From the NCBI RefSeq assembly GCF_013141725.1, contig NZ_WHNZ01000022.1, forward strand, positions 372,001-436,000: DNA of 64,000 bases, read 5' to 3'. Under the pieces are notes generated by a model. The model was given only the letters and a program-made list of their open reading frames with translations. It had not been told where the DNA came from and ran no database searches. Positions within the stretch are counted from its first letter, which is position 1; every line of letters begins with the position of its first letter. Below are positions 7,714 to 16,055 of this stretch, piece after piece. The stretch is from Paenibacillus planticolens (GTDB lineage Bacteria; Bacillota; Bacilli; Paenibacillales; NBRC-103111). Made by a program: the position numbers and the translations under genes.

Positions 7714-8015
7714 TAGTGATCTCCGTGGTTCCCCTTGCTTGGGTTCGTAATCATAAAGCCTTCTTCTGGTGTGTAGAAGTAGTCGATACGGATGCCGTCA
7801 AGCAATGGTTCACTTCCGTCCAATAAAACATCAATGCCTTTATCGGTGCTGACAACGACGTCTTTGGCAGTTTTATCGTCAAGACCCAAACCATAGTGAG
7901 CATGGTCGCCATGTTGATGAGTCACTTGTACACGAACCAATAGGCCTTTGTTTTCTTCTTTATCAAGCTCTAATTGAAGTACTTTTGCTGCATTACGGGA
8001 AATTTTGACTTTCAT
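7713..8015 (-). CDS. HesB/IscA-like protein without cysteines
   Basis: 100 residues of the HesB-like (iron-sulfur cluster biosynthesis) fold: MKVKISRNAAKVL at the start, then HYGLGLDD and GIRIDYFYTPEEGFMITNP. No cysteine is present anywhere, so the Fe-S or iron ligands of IscA/ErpA are missing. Several His residues occur (HQHGDHAHYG). The start ATG at 8015 follows AGGAG; a longer in-frame start upstream lies beyond the promoter. The partner gene with cysteines (DUF1450) overlaps its stop, so a split function is conceivable but unproven. Confidence 0.85.
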   Translation of the reverse strand: MKVKISRNAAKVLQLELDKEENKGLLVRVQVTHQHGDHAHYGLGLDDKTAKDVVVSTDKGIDVLLDGSEPLLDGIRIDYFYTPEEGFMITNPSKGNHGDH

Positions 8016-8052
8016 ATGTACACATCTCCTGAAACAATAATTTTTATTTCTT

Positions 8053-8081
8053 ATTGTAAAGAATCTAAGGCACGAAATCAA
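8053..8081 (-). promoter_or_regulatory. putative sigma-A promoter of the HesB-like/DUF1450 operon
   Basis: Minus strand TTGATT (8081-8076), 17-base spacer, TACAAT (8058-8053). Confidence 0.55.
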
Positions 8082-8265
8082 CCTTTGTCCACGTCTAACT
8101 TGAAAGCGATTTACAAACGCCGCAAAAGCCGCCTTGCTATTGCTAATTGGCTTCACGAACTTTAAAATACATAGTAGTGAAAATATTCTACCCTAATTAT
8201 AGGATGGTAACTTACTTACTTCGTAGATAGTAATGTACATTCCAATTGGAAAGGACGCGTTTCTG

Positions 8266-8625
8266 ATGTCAACTCTTGAGAATGATAAAGTCGCCCCACT
8301 CAGCAACTATGTTCCTAAAGTACCCAAAGAAATCGAATGCTCCATTGAACGAACTCTTGAAGTAATCGGCGGAAAATGGGCATTTCTTGTCCTTCGGGAA
8401 TTATTTTGCGGTACGAAGCGTTTCGGCGAATTGCAGCGTCAAGTGACAGGAATCAGCCCTAAATCCTTAACCGATATCCTGCGTCATCTCGAGGATCATG
8501 GCGTTTTAGAACGGATGGCTTACCCTACTGTTCCTGTTACCGTAGAGTATACATTGACACCTAAAGGCCAGGATTTGCATCAAATATTAAAAGAGATGAA
8601 GCTATGGTCTGCTAAGTGGACATAA
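8266..8625 (+). CDS. HxlR family transcriptional regulator
   Basis: 119 residues of the HxlR/DUF24 winged helix: ECSIERTLEVIGGKWAFLVLRELFCGTKRFGEL, split by the recognition region, and RMAYPTVPVTVEYTLTPKG at the wing. The Cys at about residue 25, just before the first helix, occupies the region used as a thiol redox switch in YodB/HypR, so redox sensing is plausible. The ATG at 8266 follows GGAAAGG. The methionine aminopeptidase gene starts 33 bases downstream on the same strand; the HesB-like operon is divergent. Confidence 0.9.
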   Translation: MSTLENDKVAPLSNYVPKVPKEIECSIERTLEVIGGKWAFLVLRELFCGTKRFGELQRQVTGISPKSLTDILRHLEDHGVLERMAYPTVPVTVEYTLTPKGQDLHQILKEMKLWSAKWT

Positions 8626-8658
8626 TGAATGAAATATCACCAGAGGAGTTGGACATAA

Positions 8659-9405
8659 GTGATTACAATCAAAACAAAAGAGCAAATAGAAAAAATGGGC
8701 AGAGCCGGACGCATTCTGGCAGACTGCCATAAAGAAATCGCCAAAATGATTCGCCCCGGCATCACCTCCTGGGAAATCGATCAGTTCGTAGAAGGCTTTC
8801 TGGCGAAGCACGGCGCAACACCTGAACAAAAGGGCTATCACGGGTACCCTTATGCGACTTGCGCATCCGTTAACGACGTTATCTGCCACGGCTTTCCGAA
8901 GAAAGAGGCGCTGAACGACGGCGATATCGTCACGATTGACATGGTGGTGCGAATTGATGGCTGGCTGGCAGATTCCGCTTGGTCTTATGCCGTTGGAAAC
9001 ATCTCTCCAACCGCCGAGAAATTGCTGAAAGTAACGAAAGAATCCTTGTACAAAGGGATTGAACAAGCGATTCCAGGCAACCGCATCGGCGATGTCTCGC
9101 ATGCGATTCAAGTGTACGCGGAATCACACGGCTTCTCCGTTGTCAGAGACTTTATCGGACACGGAATCGGCTCCGAAATGCATGAAGAACCGCAGGTTCC
9201 GCATTACGGACCGGCAGGCAAAGGACCGCGCATCAAAGAAGGCATGGTTTTCACCATCGAACCGATGCTGAATGTCGGCAAATTTCACTCTAAGGTCGAT
9301 GCCGACGGCTGGACTGCAAGAACTTACGATGGAAGTCTGTCCGCTCAATATGAACACACGATTGCGATTACGAGCCAAGGACCGGTTATTTTGACCGAAC
9401 AATAA
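8659..9405 (+). CDS. map: type I methionine aminopeptidase
   Basis: 248 residues of the MetAP-I pita-bread fold. Metal ligands are all visible: Asp in IDMVVRIDGW, Asp in LADSAW, His in GHGIGSEMHEEP, Glu in FTIEPML and Glu in YEHTIAI. It removes the initiator methionine from nascent proteins in the cytosol. The start is GTG at 8659 behind AGAGGAG. It is not next to secY/adk/infA, where the essential copy normally lies, so this is probably a second MetAP paralogue; its location in an operon with HxlR suggests condition-dependent use. Confidence 0.93.
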   Translation: MITIKTKEQIEKMGRAGRILADCHKEIAKMIRPGITSWEIDQFVEGFLAKHGATPEQKGYHGYPYATCASVNDVICHGFPKKEALNDGDIVTIDMVVRIDGWLADSAWSYAVGNISPTAEKLLKVTKESLYKGIEQAIPGNRIGDVSHAIQVYAESHGFSVVRDFIGHGIGSEMHEEPQVPHYGPAGKGPRIKEGMVFTIEPMLNVGKFHSKVDADGWTARTYDGSLSAQYEHTIAITSQGPVILTEQ

Positions 9406-9431
9406 ACCAATAGTCCCCCGGAGGAACATGC

Positions 9432-10544
9432 ATGATTTCTTTTTACAAGAAATATTGGAGAACTGCCTTTGACATTGCTCTCATTGTTCTAACCGTCTAC
9501 TTATTCATGCTGTTGTTCAGCTATTTGTATCGCATCGCGACGCCTATCTTTCTGGCTCTGATCATTTTCATGATGATCGAGCCTTTAGCTAGGTTTCTGA
9601 ATCGGAAAGGAATGCGCAAGTCGATTGCATCAGCCATTTCGACCATCCTCTTCGTCTTGATCATCTTAGGCGCACTAACCGGTGCCGCCGTTATTTTCAC
9701 AAGCCAGATCATGAGCCTTGTCGATAAAGTAGACGACTATCAAGCAATCTTTAATGACCAAATCGTACATAAAATCAGTGAATTAAATGATCGGTTTCAA
9801 ACATTGCCTCCCGATGTCATTGTCAAAGCCAAAGAATATGCCGGGCAATTTGCAGGGAATGCTTCCAAATTCATCATATCTTTCTTATCCGGACTAGTAG
9901 CCTCGCTGACTTCCTTTTCCACTTTCATGTTCAACTTCATCGTCGGAATCATATTGGCATACTTCCTCAGTATTGAAATCGATTCTTGGAAACGCCTGGC
10001 CAGTGAGAAAACGCCGAAAACGTTCAAATCCGTTTTCTTTTTTCTCAAAGAAAATGTCGTGAAGGGCATCGTCTCATATGTAAAAGCACAGTTCAAGCTC
10101 ATAAGTTTAACGTTCATCGTCATCTTTATCGCCTTGCTGCTGCTCGGCGTTAATAACGCTTTTTCCATCGCTCTGCTCTCTGCTATCTTCGATGTCCTGC
10201 CATTGCTGGGAGTTTCAACCTTGTTCATCCCATGGATCATTTATCTGTTTATCGTGGGACAAACAACACTGGCAATCTGGCTAAGCGCCCTGCTGCTTGT
10301 CGTCATTCTTGTCAGACAAATCATGGAACCTAAGATCACTGGGGAGTCGCTAGGCGTTTCGGCGTTCACGACGTTAGCCTTTATGATCGTATCCCTTTCC
10401 TTGTTTGGCGTCGCGGGTGTCATTCTTTCGCCGGTCTTGATCATTCTGCTCAAAGCCCTGTATACGCAAGGTTACTTTGAGCGCTGGATACGCAAGCCGG
10501 AAGATGAGTACGCTCAAAGCAGACTGCCTAATGCTGGTCCTTAA
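9432..10544 (+). CDS. AI-2E family transporter
   Basis: 370 residues with about eight hydrophobic segments in the AI-2E/YtvI pattern: two N-terminal helices, an amphipathic region (residues ~90-140), then C-terminal helices including the conserved DVLPLLGV block and EPKITGESLGV. Relatives export autoinducer-2 or exchange sodium for protons; the substrate cannot be told from sequence. The ATG at 9432 is 27 bases after the map stop, behind GGAGG, so it is part of the same operon. Confidence 0.88.
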   Translation: MISFYKKYWRTAFDIALIVLTVYLFMLLFSYLYRIATPIFLALIIFMMIEPLARFLNRKGMRKSIASAISTILFVLIILGALTGAAVIFTSQIMSLVDKVDDYQAIFNDQIVHKISELNDRFQTLPPDVIVKAKEYAGQFAGNASKFIISFLSGLVASLTSFSTFMFNFIVGIILAYFLSIEIDSWKRLASEKTPKTFKSVFFFLKENVVKGIVSYVKAQFKLISLTFIVIFIALLLLGVNNAFSIALLSAIFDVLPLLGVSTLFIPWIIYLFIVGQTTLAIWLSALLLVVILVRQIMEPKITGESLGVSAFTTLAFMIVSLSLFGVAGVILSPVLIILLKALYTQGYFERWIRKPEDEYAQSRLPNAGP

Positions 10545-10550
10545 TTCAAA

Positions 10551-10588
10551 AGCTCTGCCTCCATTTGTATGGAAGGCAGGCTTTTTTT
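10551..10588. terminator. rho-independent terminator
   Basis: AAGCTCTGCCTCCAT / ATGGAAGGCAGGCTT stem followed by T7, between convergent genes. Confidence 0.85.
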
Positions 10589-10590
10589 AT

Positions 10591-11373
10591 TTATACGTGA
10601 TACATGCTTCGATACACCGAAGGAGCCATCCCTATTTTTTGCGTAAACACGCGGCTTAAATAAAATCCGTTTTCAAATCCGCATTTTGCAGCGATGGCAT
10701 CCAAGGTTAAAGCGGACCCTTCCAGCAAATGGCGCACCCTCGTTAAGCGCATTTCGTTCAAAAATTGCGATGGCGTTTGCGCAAAAGCTTTGCGAAACCT
10801 GCGTGTAAACTGCACCGGGGTGAGTGCCAGACTCTCTGCCAAATCCAACATGGATAAGCTGCCATACGCATGATCCGTCAAATATTGGCGTGCTTTTTCC
10901 ATTAGGTCATCGCTTTCTGAGGGGAATCCGACTTTGCGGTCCCGCCCGATGATAACCAATCGGAGCAGATCGCTGAGCATATGCTGTTTATGCAGCGTGC
11001 TCTCTTCGTCCCAACCGGACAGCTGTTTCAGATACAGGTAATCGGAGGCCAGTCTCTCCCTATCGTTAATCGCAAGCTTGCCGCTCCACATGCCCGCTTC
11101 CTCCGCGCTTGGTTCTGAAAGCCAGACAAACTGCAGAAAATGAAACGACAACGGTTCCAGAGTTCGCCTTTGAAAACCAATATGAGGCGGACATACCACG
11201 ATATCGCCAAATCCCGCTTCCCCCTTTTGCTCGCCGATCCCATAAAAGAATCTCCCCTCTTCCACGGCAAAAAGCGTCCAGCAGGGATACGTGTCTTCGT
11301 CATACATAAACTCCGCTTTTTCATGCCAATACACGTGGGAAAGGAGCTTCAAAGCTACATCGCGAACAGCCAA
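10591..11373 (-). CDS. AraC family transcriptional regulator
   Basis: About 260 residues: N-terminal cupin-like sensor (residues 1-150) and C-terminal double helix-turn-helix AraC domain (about 165-260; LTPVQFTRRFRKAFAQTPSQFL and CGFENGFYLSRVF). The AAGGAG site overlaps two GTG codons, so the TTG at 11373 (eight bases away) is the best start; GTG at 11382 is possible. It is divergent from the FAD-dependent oxidoreductase gene, its likely target, as is common for carbohydrate genes in Paenibacillus. Confidence 0.88.
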   Translation of the reverse strand: MAVRDVALKLLSHVYWHEKAEFMYDEDTYPCWTLFAVEEGRFFYGIGEQKGEAGFGDIVVCPPHIGFQRRTLEPLSFHFLQFVWLSEPSAEEAGMWSGKLAINDRERLASDYLYLKQLSGWDEESTLHKQHMLSDLLRLVIIGRDRKVGFPSESDDLMEKARQYLTDHAYGSLSMLDLAESLALTPVQFTRRFRKAFAQTPSQFLNEMRLTRVRHLLEGSALTLDAIAAKCGFENGFYLSRVFTQKIGMAPSVYRSMYHV

Positions 11374-11495
11374 GCTCACCACTCCTTACGAATGAAATAA
11401 AGTATATGCTCATTGTAATTGACTGCATGTTCATTGGGAATAGTTTCTCTTAAAATGAAACCAGAGATATTCGATAACTAGTGAGGTGCTTGTTT

Positions 11496-13742
11496 ATGAA
11501 ACATGAGATCGTGACATCTGATATTACCGTCGTCGGCGGAGGCTTGGCAGGCGTATGTGCAGCAATCGCGGCGGCAAGGTTAGGGCAAACCGTTTCGCTA
11601 GTCCAGAATCGCCCTGTACTTGGCGGCAATGCCAGCAGTGAAGTTCGTGTTTGGGTGTGCGGAGCTACCTCCCATGGCGTTCACCGCAATGCGCGTGAAA
11701 CCGGTATTATGGGTGAAATGTTCGTGGAAAACCAATACCGTAATATCGACGGTAATCCCTATATATGGGACCTGATCGTACTAGAAAAAGTGAAAGCCGA
11801 AAAAAACATCACGTTGTTCTTGAATACAGACGTACACGAGGTTGAAGCTGACGGAGATGAGAATTCCCGAACAATCCGGTCCGTTACAGGCTGGATGATG
11901 GGATCCGAACGCCGGATCCGTTTTGATAGCCGTGTGTATCTGGATTGCACAGGCGATGGTTTAGTGGGTTTTTTGGCTGGTGCGAAGTTCCGTATTGGCC
12001 GTGAAGCGCAGGAGGAATTTCATGAAGAGTGGGCTCCTCTCGTACCGGATGATATCACGCTGGGAAGCACCTTGCTCTTCTATACAAAAGACGCAGGGCG
12101 TCCGGTTAAGTACATCCCGCCAAGCTTCGCGAAAGACATCACCCAAACCTCCATTCCGATGAAGCGCGTCATTCGCAGCGGAGATAATGGATGCGCTTAC
12201 TGGTGGATTGAATGGGGCGGCGAGCTGGATACGGTTCATGACAATGAAAAAATTCGCGACGAGCTGTCGTCCGCTATTTACGGGATTTGGGATTATATCA
12301 AAAATTCCGGTAAATTCGATAGCGAAAACCTCACGCTCGAATGGATCGGTTCCGTTCCGGGGAAAAGGGAGTACCGTCGTTTCGTAGGAGACTACGTGCT
12401 GAATCAGAACGATGTCATTGCACAGGAGCTGTTTGAAGACCGCGTAGCCTTCGGCGGCTGGTCGATCGACTTGCACCCGCCGCAAGGGATGTATGCCACG
12501 GCAAAAGGATCCAAACATATGCATATGGACGGCAGCTACCATATCCCGTTCCGTTCCCTCTATTCGTCCAACGTATCGAATATGTTGATGGCCGGGCGCA
12601 ATATCAGCGCGTCCCACGTTGCTTTTGGCACGACGCGCGTCATGGCGACCTGCGCCGTCATCGGCGAAGCCGCGGGCACTGGCGCCGCTCTCTGCGCAGC
12701 GAAGGGCATCACGCCTCGCGAGCTGCACGGCAGCCACCTGTGCGAGCTGCAGCAGACGCTGCTGCGGCAGGATGCCGCCGTGCTCGGCGTAAGAAACGAG
12801 GATGCGTCAGACCTCGTGCTCTGCGCTTCTTTGACAGCGTCCAGCACTTTGACGCAGCTCGCTCTTGAAGAGTCTGCGGGAGTCATGCCGCTTACCGCGC
12901 ATACTGCGGTTCTCGTGCCCGCAGATCCGTTTATTGAGGGCGTCGAGCTGCTGGTGGATGCCTCGGAAGCTACAGTGCTCACAGTTGAGCTGTGGAGCAC
13001 AGGGAAGCCGCAAAACTATGTCCCGCACACCCAAGTTACAGCCGTTCAAGTAGCTGTAGCCAAAGGAATCGGACAGTGGATAGAAGCACCGCTCAGCTGG
13101 CACCCGGACACGGCTCAGAATGCGTTTATTATTCTTAAGAGCAATCCGGCTCTGTCTGTACACTTGTCCGCAAAACCTCAGTCCGGCGTCCTCTCCTTCA
13201 AGAAAGAAGACACGGCTGATTCCGCGGATTTCGGCGACATGCATCATCACCAGCCGGTCATCGATTGGAGCTCCAAAGATTTTGTTCGCAAGCCGGTTTG
13301 CTTCCGGCTGCTCTCGCCGACTTCCGCATTTGCGGCGGATAAAGCAGCTAATGGCTATAAACGGCCATATGGAGGCCCTAATCTATGGTCGTCGGCTGTG
13401 ATGGCGGCCGGTAAGCCGCAATGGCTGGAAGTCAGTTGGCCGGTACCAGTTCCGATCCGCACCGTGCACCTTACGCTCAATGACGACGTCAATGAAGACC
13501 TCATTAATTTGCATCACCATCGGACAGAGTTCGAGATTATTCCCGATCTGGTTAAAGACTATAAGCTGCAAGCCTGTATCGGAGGAGACTGGAAAACAGT
13601 GGCCGAAGGTATCGATAATCATACTCGCCATCATACACATTCATTCGCCGAAGCTGTAGAGACCGACCGGCTGCGCGTACTTGTGGAGTCAACGAACGGA
13701 ACTGCAAGAGCTGAAATTATAGAGATTCGCTGCTATAGTTAA
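11496..13742 (+). CDS. FAD-dependent oxidoreductase (FAD_oxidored, PF12831 type)
   Basis: 748 residues. The N-terminus is a dinucleotide-binding Rossmann motif (VVGGGLAGVCAAIAAARLG) followed by the GGNASSEVR block typical of this family. The FAD domain closes near residues 370-420 with NMLMAGRNIS and TTRVMATCAVIGEAAG. The last 300 residues form an extra beta-rich domain with SxPQWLEVSWP-like sequence, probably carbohydrate-binding (inference). No signal peptide, so it is cytosolic. Relatives sit in sugar and glycoside catabolic loci. The ATG at 11496 follows GAGGTG. An AraC regulator is divergent. Confidence 0.88.
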   Translation: MKHEIVTSDITVVGGGLAGVCAAIAAARLGQTVSLVQNRPVLGGNASSEVRVWVCGATSHGVHRNARETGIMGEMFVENQYRNIDGNPYIWDLIVLEKVKAEKNITLFLNTDVHEVEADGDENSRTIRSVTGWMMGSERRIRFDSRVYLDCTGDGLVGFLAGAKFRIGREAQEEFHEEWAPLVPDDITLGSTLLFYTKDAGRPVKYIPPSFAKDITQTSIPMKRVIRSGDNGCAYWWIEWGGELDTVHDNEKIRDELSSAIYGIWDYIKNSGKFDSENLTLEWIGSVPGKREYRRFVGDYVLNQNDVIAQELFEDRVAFGGWSIDLHPPQGMYATAKGSKHMHMDGSYHIPFRSLYSSNVSNMLMAGRNISASHVAFGTTRVMATCAVIGEAAGTGAALCAAKGITPRELHGSHLCELQQTLLRQDAAVLGVRNEDASDLVLCASLTASSTLTQLALEESAGVMPLTAHTAVLVPADPFIEGVELLVDASEATVLTVELWSTGKPQNYVPHTQVTAVQVAVAKGIGQWIEAPLSWHPDTAQNAFIILKSNPALSVHLSAKPQSGVLSFKKEDTADSADFGDMHHHQPVIDWSSKDFVRKPVCFRLLSPTSAFAADKAANGYKRPYGGPNLWSSAVMAAGKPQWLEVSWPVPVPIRTVHLTLNDDVNEDLINLHHHRTEFEIIPDLVKDYKLQACIGGDWKTVAEGIDNHTRHHTHSFAEAVETDRLRVLVESTNGTARAEIIEIRCYS

Positions 13743-13745
13743 TTG

Positions 13746-13797
13746 TGAAAATCACGCTAAACGGCTCAGCATATGCTGGCGTTTGGTGTGATTTTTT
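13746..13797 (+). terminator. rho-independent terminator
   Basis: Long imperfect hairpin beginning AAAATCACGCTAAACG and closing CGTTTGGTGTGATTTTTT. Confidence 0.75.
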
Positions 13798-13855
13798 CGC
13801 TTCTGTCCGACCTTCCTTCCGACAATCTTCTTTAATAAATAGGTCTTAATAACCC

Positions 13856-13884
13856 TTGTTTAACCTTACATGATATGTTATATT
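13856..13884 (+). promoter_or_regulatory. putative sigma-A promoter
   Basis: TTGTTT (13856-13861), 17-base spacer, TATATT (13879-13884), 57 bases before the 59-aa gene. Confidence 0.5.
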
Positions 13885-13940
13885 AAAAGTGCGACAAATC
13901 AAGGTTTCCTCTTCAAAAAGTTGACATAGGAGTGATGAAA

Positions 13941-14120
13941 ATGAATCAGAATTCCGTTCAAATTCCACAAGGCGAAGAGATTATTTATGTAGAAATGACT
14001 GTTAAGGAAGCGCTTGCATTAACTGGCGCGAAGTTCACCATGAACCAAAAATTAGAGACAGACGCCATCAAAAAGGTAAAGCAACGCCTTGAAGATAAAC
14101 TGCTCCATGCCAACCATTAA
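13941..14120 (+). CDS. small conserved-looking protein, 59 aa (hypothetical)
   Basis: Starts MNQNSVQIPQGEEIIYVEMT and continues with a region predicted as amphipathic helix (EALALTGAKF...IKKVKQRLEDKL). No signal peptide or membrane segment. The ATG at 13941 lies eight bases after AGGAG; in-frame GTG 13932 and ATG 13935 are too close to it. It has its own promoter and terminator. I do not recognise the family. Confidence 0.7.
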   Translation: MNQNSVQIPQGEEIIYVEMTVKEALALTGAKFTMNQKLETDAIKKVKQRLEDKLLHANH

Positions 14121-14146
14121 GCGTACTCTGTGTCATAGCATATAAC

Positions 14147-14183
14147 CCAACGGACGATACCCATCGCTCGCTGGGTTTTTATT
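14147..14183 (+). terminator. rho-independent terminator
   Basis: AACCCAACG...CGCTGGGTT hairpin followed by a T-rich run. Confidence 0.75.
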
Positions 14184-14199
14184 TTTTTACAAAAACGGC

Positions 14200-14228
14200 T
14201 GTATCAAAATCAGTGAACTGCTTATAAT
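14200..14228 (+). promoter_or_regulatory. putative promoter of the 29-aa/59-aa gene pair
   Basis: TGTATC (14200-14205), 17-base spacer, TATAAT (14223-14228). The poor -35 leaves open a forespore sigma factor instead of sigma-A. Confidence 0.4.
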
Positions 14229-14280
14229 AAGCTCGCACTGTCCAACAACTATAACAACCATATCCAAGGAGTGAACAACC

Positions 14281-14370
14281 ATGTCAGCAGATCATAAGCA
14301 GCAAGGTCAATCCAGAAAAAATACAACGACAAGAACACAAGATCAGAAAAGCAGCAAAGGACATAAATAA
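14281..14370 (+). CDS. small hydrophilic protein, 29 aa (hypothetical)
   Basis: ATG behind AAGGAG with ideal spacing. The 29-residue product is almost entirely polar (Lys, Gln, Ser, Thr; TTTRTQDQKSSKGHK tail) with no hydrophobic residues to form a core, like small spore or DNA/RNA-associated peptides. It ends 28 bases before the next small gene, so the two form an operon. Family unknown. Confidence 0.5.
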   Translation: MSADHKQQGQSRKNTTTRTQDQKSSKGHK

Positions 14371-14398
14371 GGAAAATGGAACATCAGGAGGATCGCCT

Positions 14399-14578
14399 AT
14401 GCTAGACAATTTAGAAAGCAGCTACGACTGCGCGAATGCGAGCTCTGACTTGCATAATCTCATCCAAGAGCTGGAACAATTTCAAGGGTCCCAAGAGCAG
14501 CGCAACCGGCTTGAGAACCAGATCCATTGGATTCAGAATAAATGCTCCATCCCGCATGAACATATCCCTTACAGGTAA
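14399..14578 (+). CDS. small helical protein, 59 aa (hypothetical)
   Basis: ATG at 14399 follows AGGAGG. The product begins MLDNLESSYDCANASS and carries a probable coiled-coil stretch (LHNLIQELEQFQ...QEQRNRLENQIHWIQ) before a short tail. Two cysteines, no membrane segment. It is the second gene of the pair with the 29-aa ORF and is closed by a terminator eight bases after the stop. Family unknown. Confidence 0.65.
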   Translation: MLDNLESSYDCANASSDLHNLIQELEQFQGSQEQRNRLENQIHWIQNKCSIPHEHIPYR

Positions 14579-14585
14579 AATAAAG

Positions 14586-14624
14586 AAAAGTCCATGCCTC
14601 ATTTTTGCGGGCGCGGACTTTTTT
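14586..14624 (+). terminator. rho-independent terminator
   Basis: AAAAGTCC...GGACTTTTTT hairpin with an inner GC-rich loop. Confidence 0.75.
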
Positions 14625-14630
14625 CATTGA

Positions 14631-14843
14631 TTACCCATTGATTTTTCTTCTTGTTAAAATACATGGAACCCCTCTGCCGACAGCACCCGGCTGGGCCATT
14701 AAAGCCAAGTATCGAAGTCCTCTCGTGCATTGCGTTTTACATACCGCACAGGTGGAAGACTCCACAATCTTCATCGTATACTGCTCTCTGGATGATACAA
14801 CTTTCTTCTTCGCGACCTTGCCCTTCCCTTTTGGTGGTGCCAT
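14631..14843 (-). CDS. small basic Cys-containing protein, 70 aa (hypothetical)
   Basis: ATG at 14843 is preceded by TAGGAGG. The N-terminus is very basic (PPKGKGKVAKKK), followed by a CAVCKTQC knuckle-like motif and a single late Cys. This could bind zinc or nucleic acid, but no family is recognised. It lies between a forward terminator and the M14 peptidase gene, transcribed on the minus strand, and has an in-frame upstream ATG at 14912 without a ribosome binding site. Confidence 0.6.
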   Translation of the reverse strand: MAPPKGKGKVAKKKVVSSREQYTMKIVESSTCAVCKTQCTRGLRYLALMAQPGAVGRGVPCILTRRKING

Positions 14844-14933
14844 ATCCTCGCCTCCTAGCCATTTCCTTATTCCAGTATATGAACTCTGGACATAACGGTT
14901 CTTGGGAAGCAAGGTATACTTCTCAGTACTTGT

Positions 14934-15824
14934 CTATTGGTTAACGGTTTGCAAATCCAGCGCAGTCAGAAGAATCGGGGCAATCTCGGCATACAACTCG
15001 GCAAAGGATTCCGCGGGTAGCGGATTGACACCAACCCCCACTTCGACCGTAAATCCGGGCCTGCGAAAATGCTGAATAAACCAATCTTTGTAGCCTGCGT
15101 CACTATCCGTTAATTTTACCGGCTCATATCCGCTGACTTTGGCTAATTGCTCCGCAAACGCCTCCGATTCCGGCGGTTCGTACCCACGGTAATTCCAGTA
15201 GATTTCCCTTCCTTGCGTATGCAGCGAAACGACGAACTCGAAAGGATGATATTCTGTAAAACGAGCGAGCGCCACAGCCTCAGGTTCAGTTAGTGGCTTC
15301 TCCCCGCCATAATCGCGTGGACCGGGTCCGGGCTGCCCTCTTCGTTCAGCTTCTTCCTCCCAATGGGCAGGAAATTGATCATTAAGGTCCACGCCGCGTA
15401 TATTCGCTTTCCAGCTGCTGAAATCCGGCTCACCTTCATTCCATTCCAGCAGGTTGGCTTGGAACGGATGCTCAGAGCTAACGCCGTTCAGCACGAGCTC
15501 AACGCCATCGGGATTCACCATGGGAACGACCCAGAGCGAATACTCCGAAAGGAGACGCCTCGTGTTCCTGCCATGCCAAGCCGTCCCTCTGGCATACGAG
15601 CAAGCAAGATCCTCTACAAACTGCATGATCAGGGGCGTCGTAATCCACTCATTGGCATGAACCGCTGCGTTGACATGCAGCTCTCTCGCACCTTGGCCGA
15701 TGCGCAGCGCAGGGATGCCTTTCCCCATCACACTTTCCCCTATAACTTCGACTTGCAGGAAAGGATAAATCCTGCTGAGCCGATTCAATTCATCGCAAAG
15801 CGTCCCATATCCGTACCCTACCAT
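14934..15824 (-). CDS. M14 family zinc carboxypeptidase (gamma-D-glutamyl-meso-diaminopimelate peptidase-like)
   Basis: 296 residues of the M14 carboxypeptidase fold. Zinc ligands are in HANE (His and Glu near residues 57-60) and SLHTQG (His), and the catalytic Glu is in FTVEVGVG. The sequence resembles B. subtilis YqgT and endopeptidase I, which cut gamma-D-Glu-DAP bonds in peptidoglycan. There is no signal peptide and no LysM domain, so it probably acts inside the cell, for example on recycled muropeptides or in the sporangium. The ATG follows GAGGTGG. Confidence 0.9.
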   Translation of the reverse strand: MVGYGYGTLCDELNRLSRIYPFLQVEVIGESVMGKGIPALRIGQGARELHVNAAVHANEWITTPLIMQFVEDLACSYARGTAWHGRNTRRLLSEYSLWVVPMVNPDGVELVLNGVSSEHPFQANLLEWNEGEPDFSSWKANIRGVDLNDQFPAHWEEEAERRGQPGPGPRDYGGEKPLTEPEAVALARFTEYHPFEFVVSLHTQGREIYWNYRGYEPPESEAFAEQLAKVSGYEPVKLTDSDAGYKDWFIQHFRRPGFTVEVGVGVNPLPAESFAELYAEIAPILLTALDLQTVNQ

Positions 15825-16055
15825 ACGACCACCTCACAGCTCTTTGATCTCCTACGTAGGTTATGAATATGCCTGCCGCTCTGGATTCATGCGGGTGTAA
15901 TGATGCTATCTGCCGGAAGGGTGAAGCTAACTGGAAAATCTCCCTCTAAATTGCTCGAAAAATGACCTCTTAGGGAATATAAATGGAAAACCACAGAAGT
16001 ATAAGTACACAACAAGCTATCCCACAGGTCATAGAAATGACTGGGGACAGCCTCT

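Noticed and set aside
11961..12737. A 258-codon frame antisense to the FAD oxidoreductase gene
   Set aside because: Shadow of a high-GC coding region; the sense frame has all FAD motifs.
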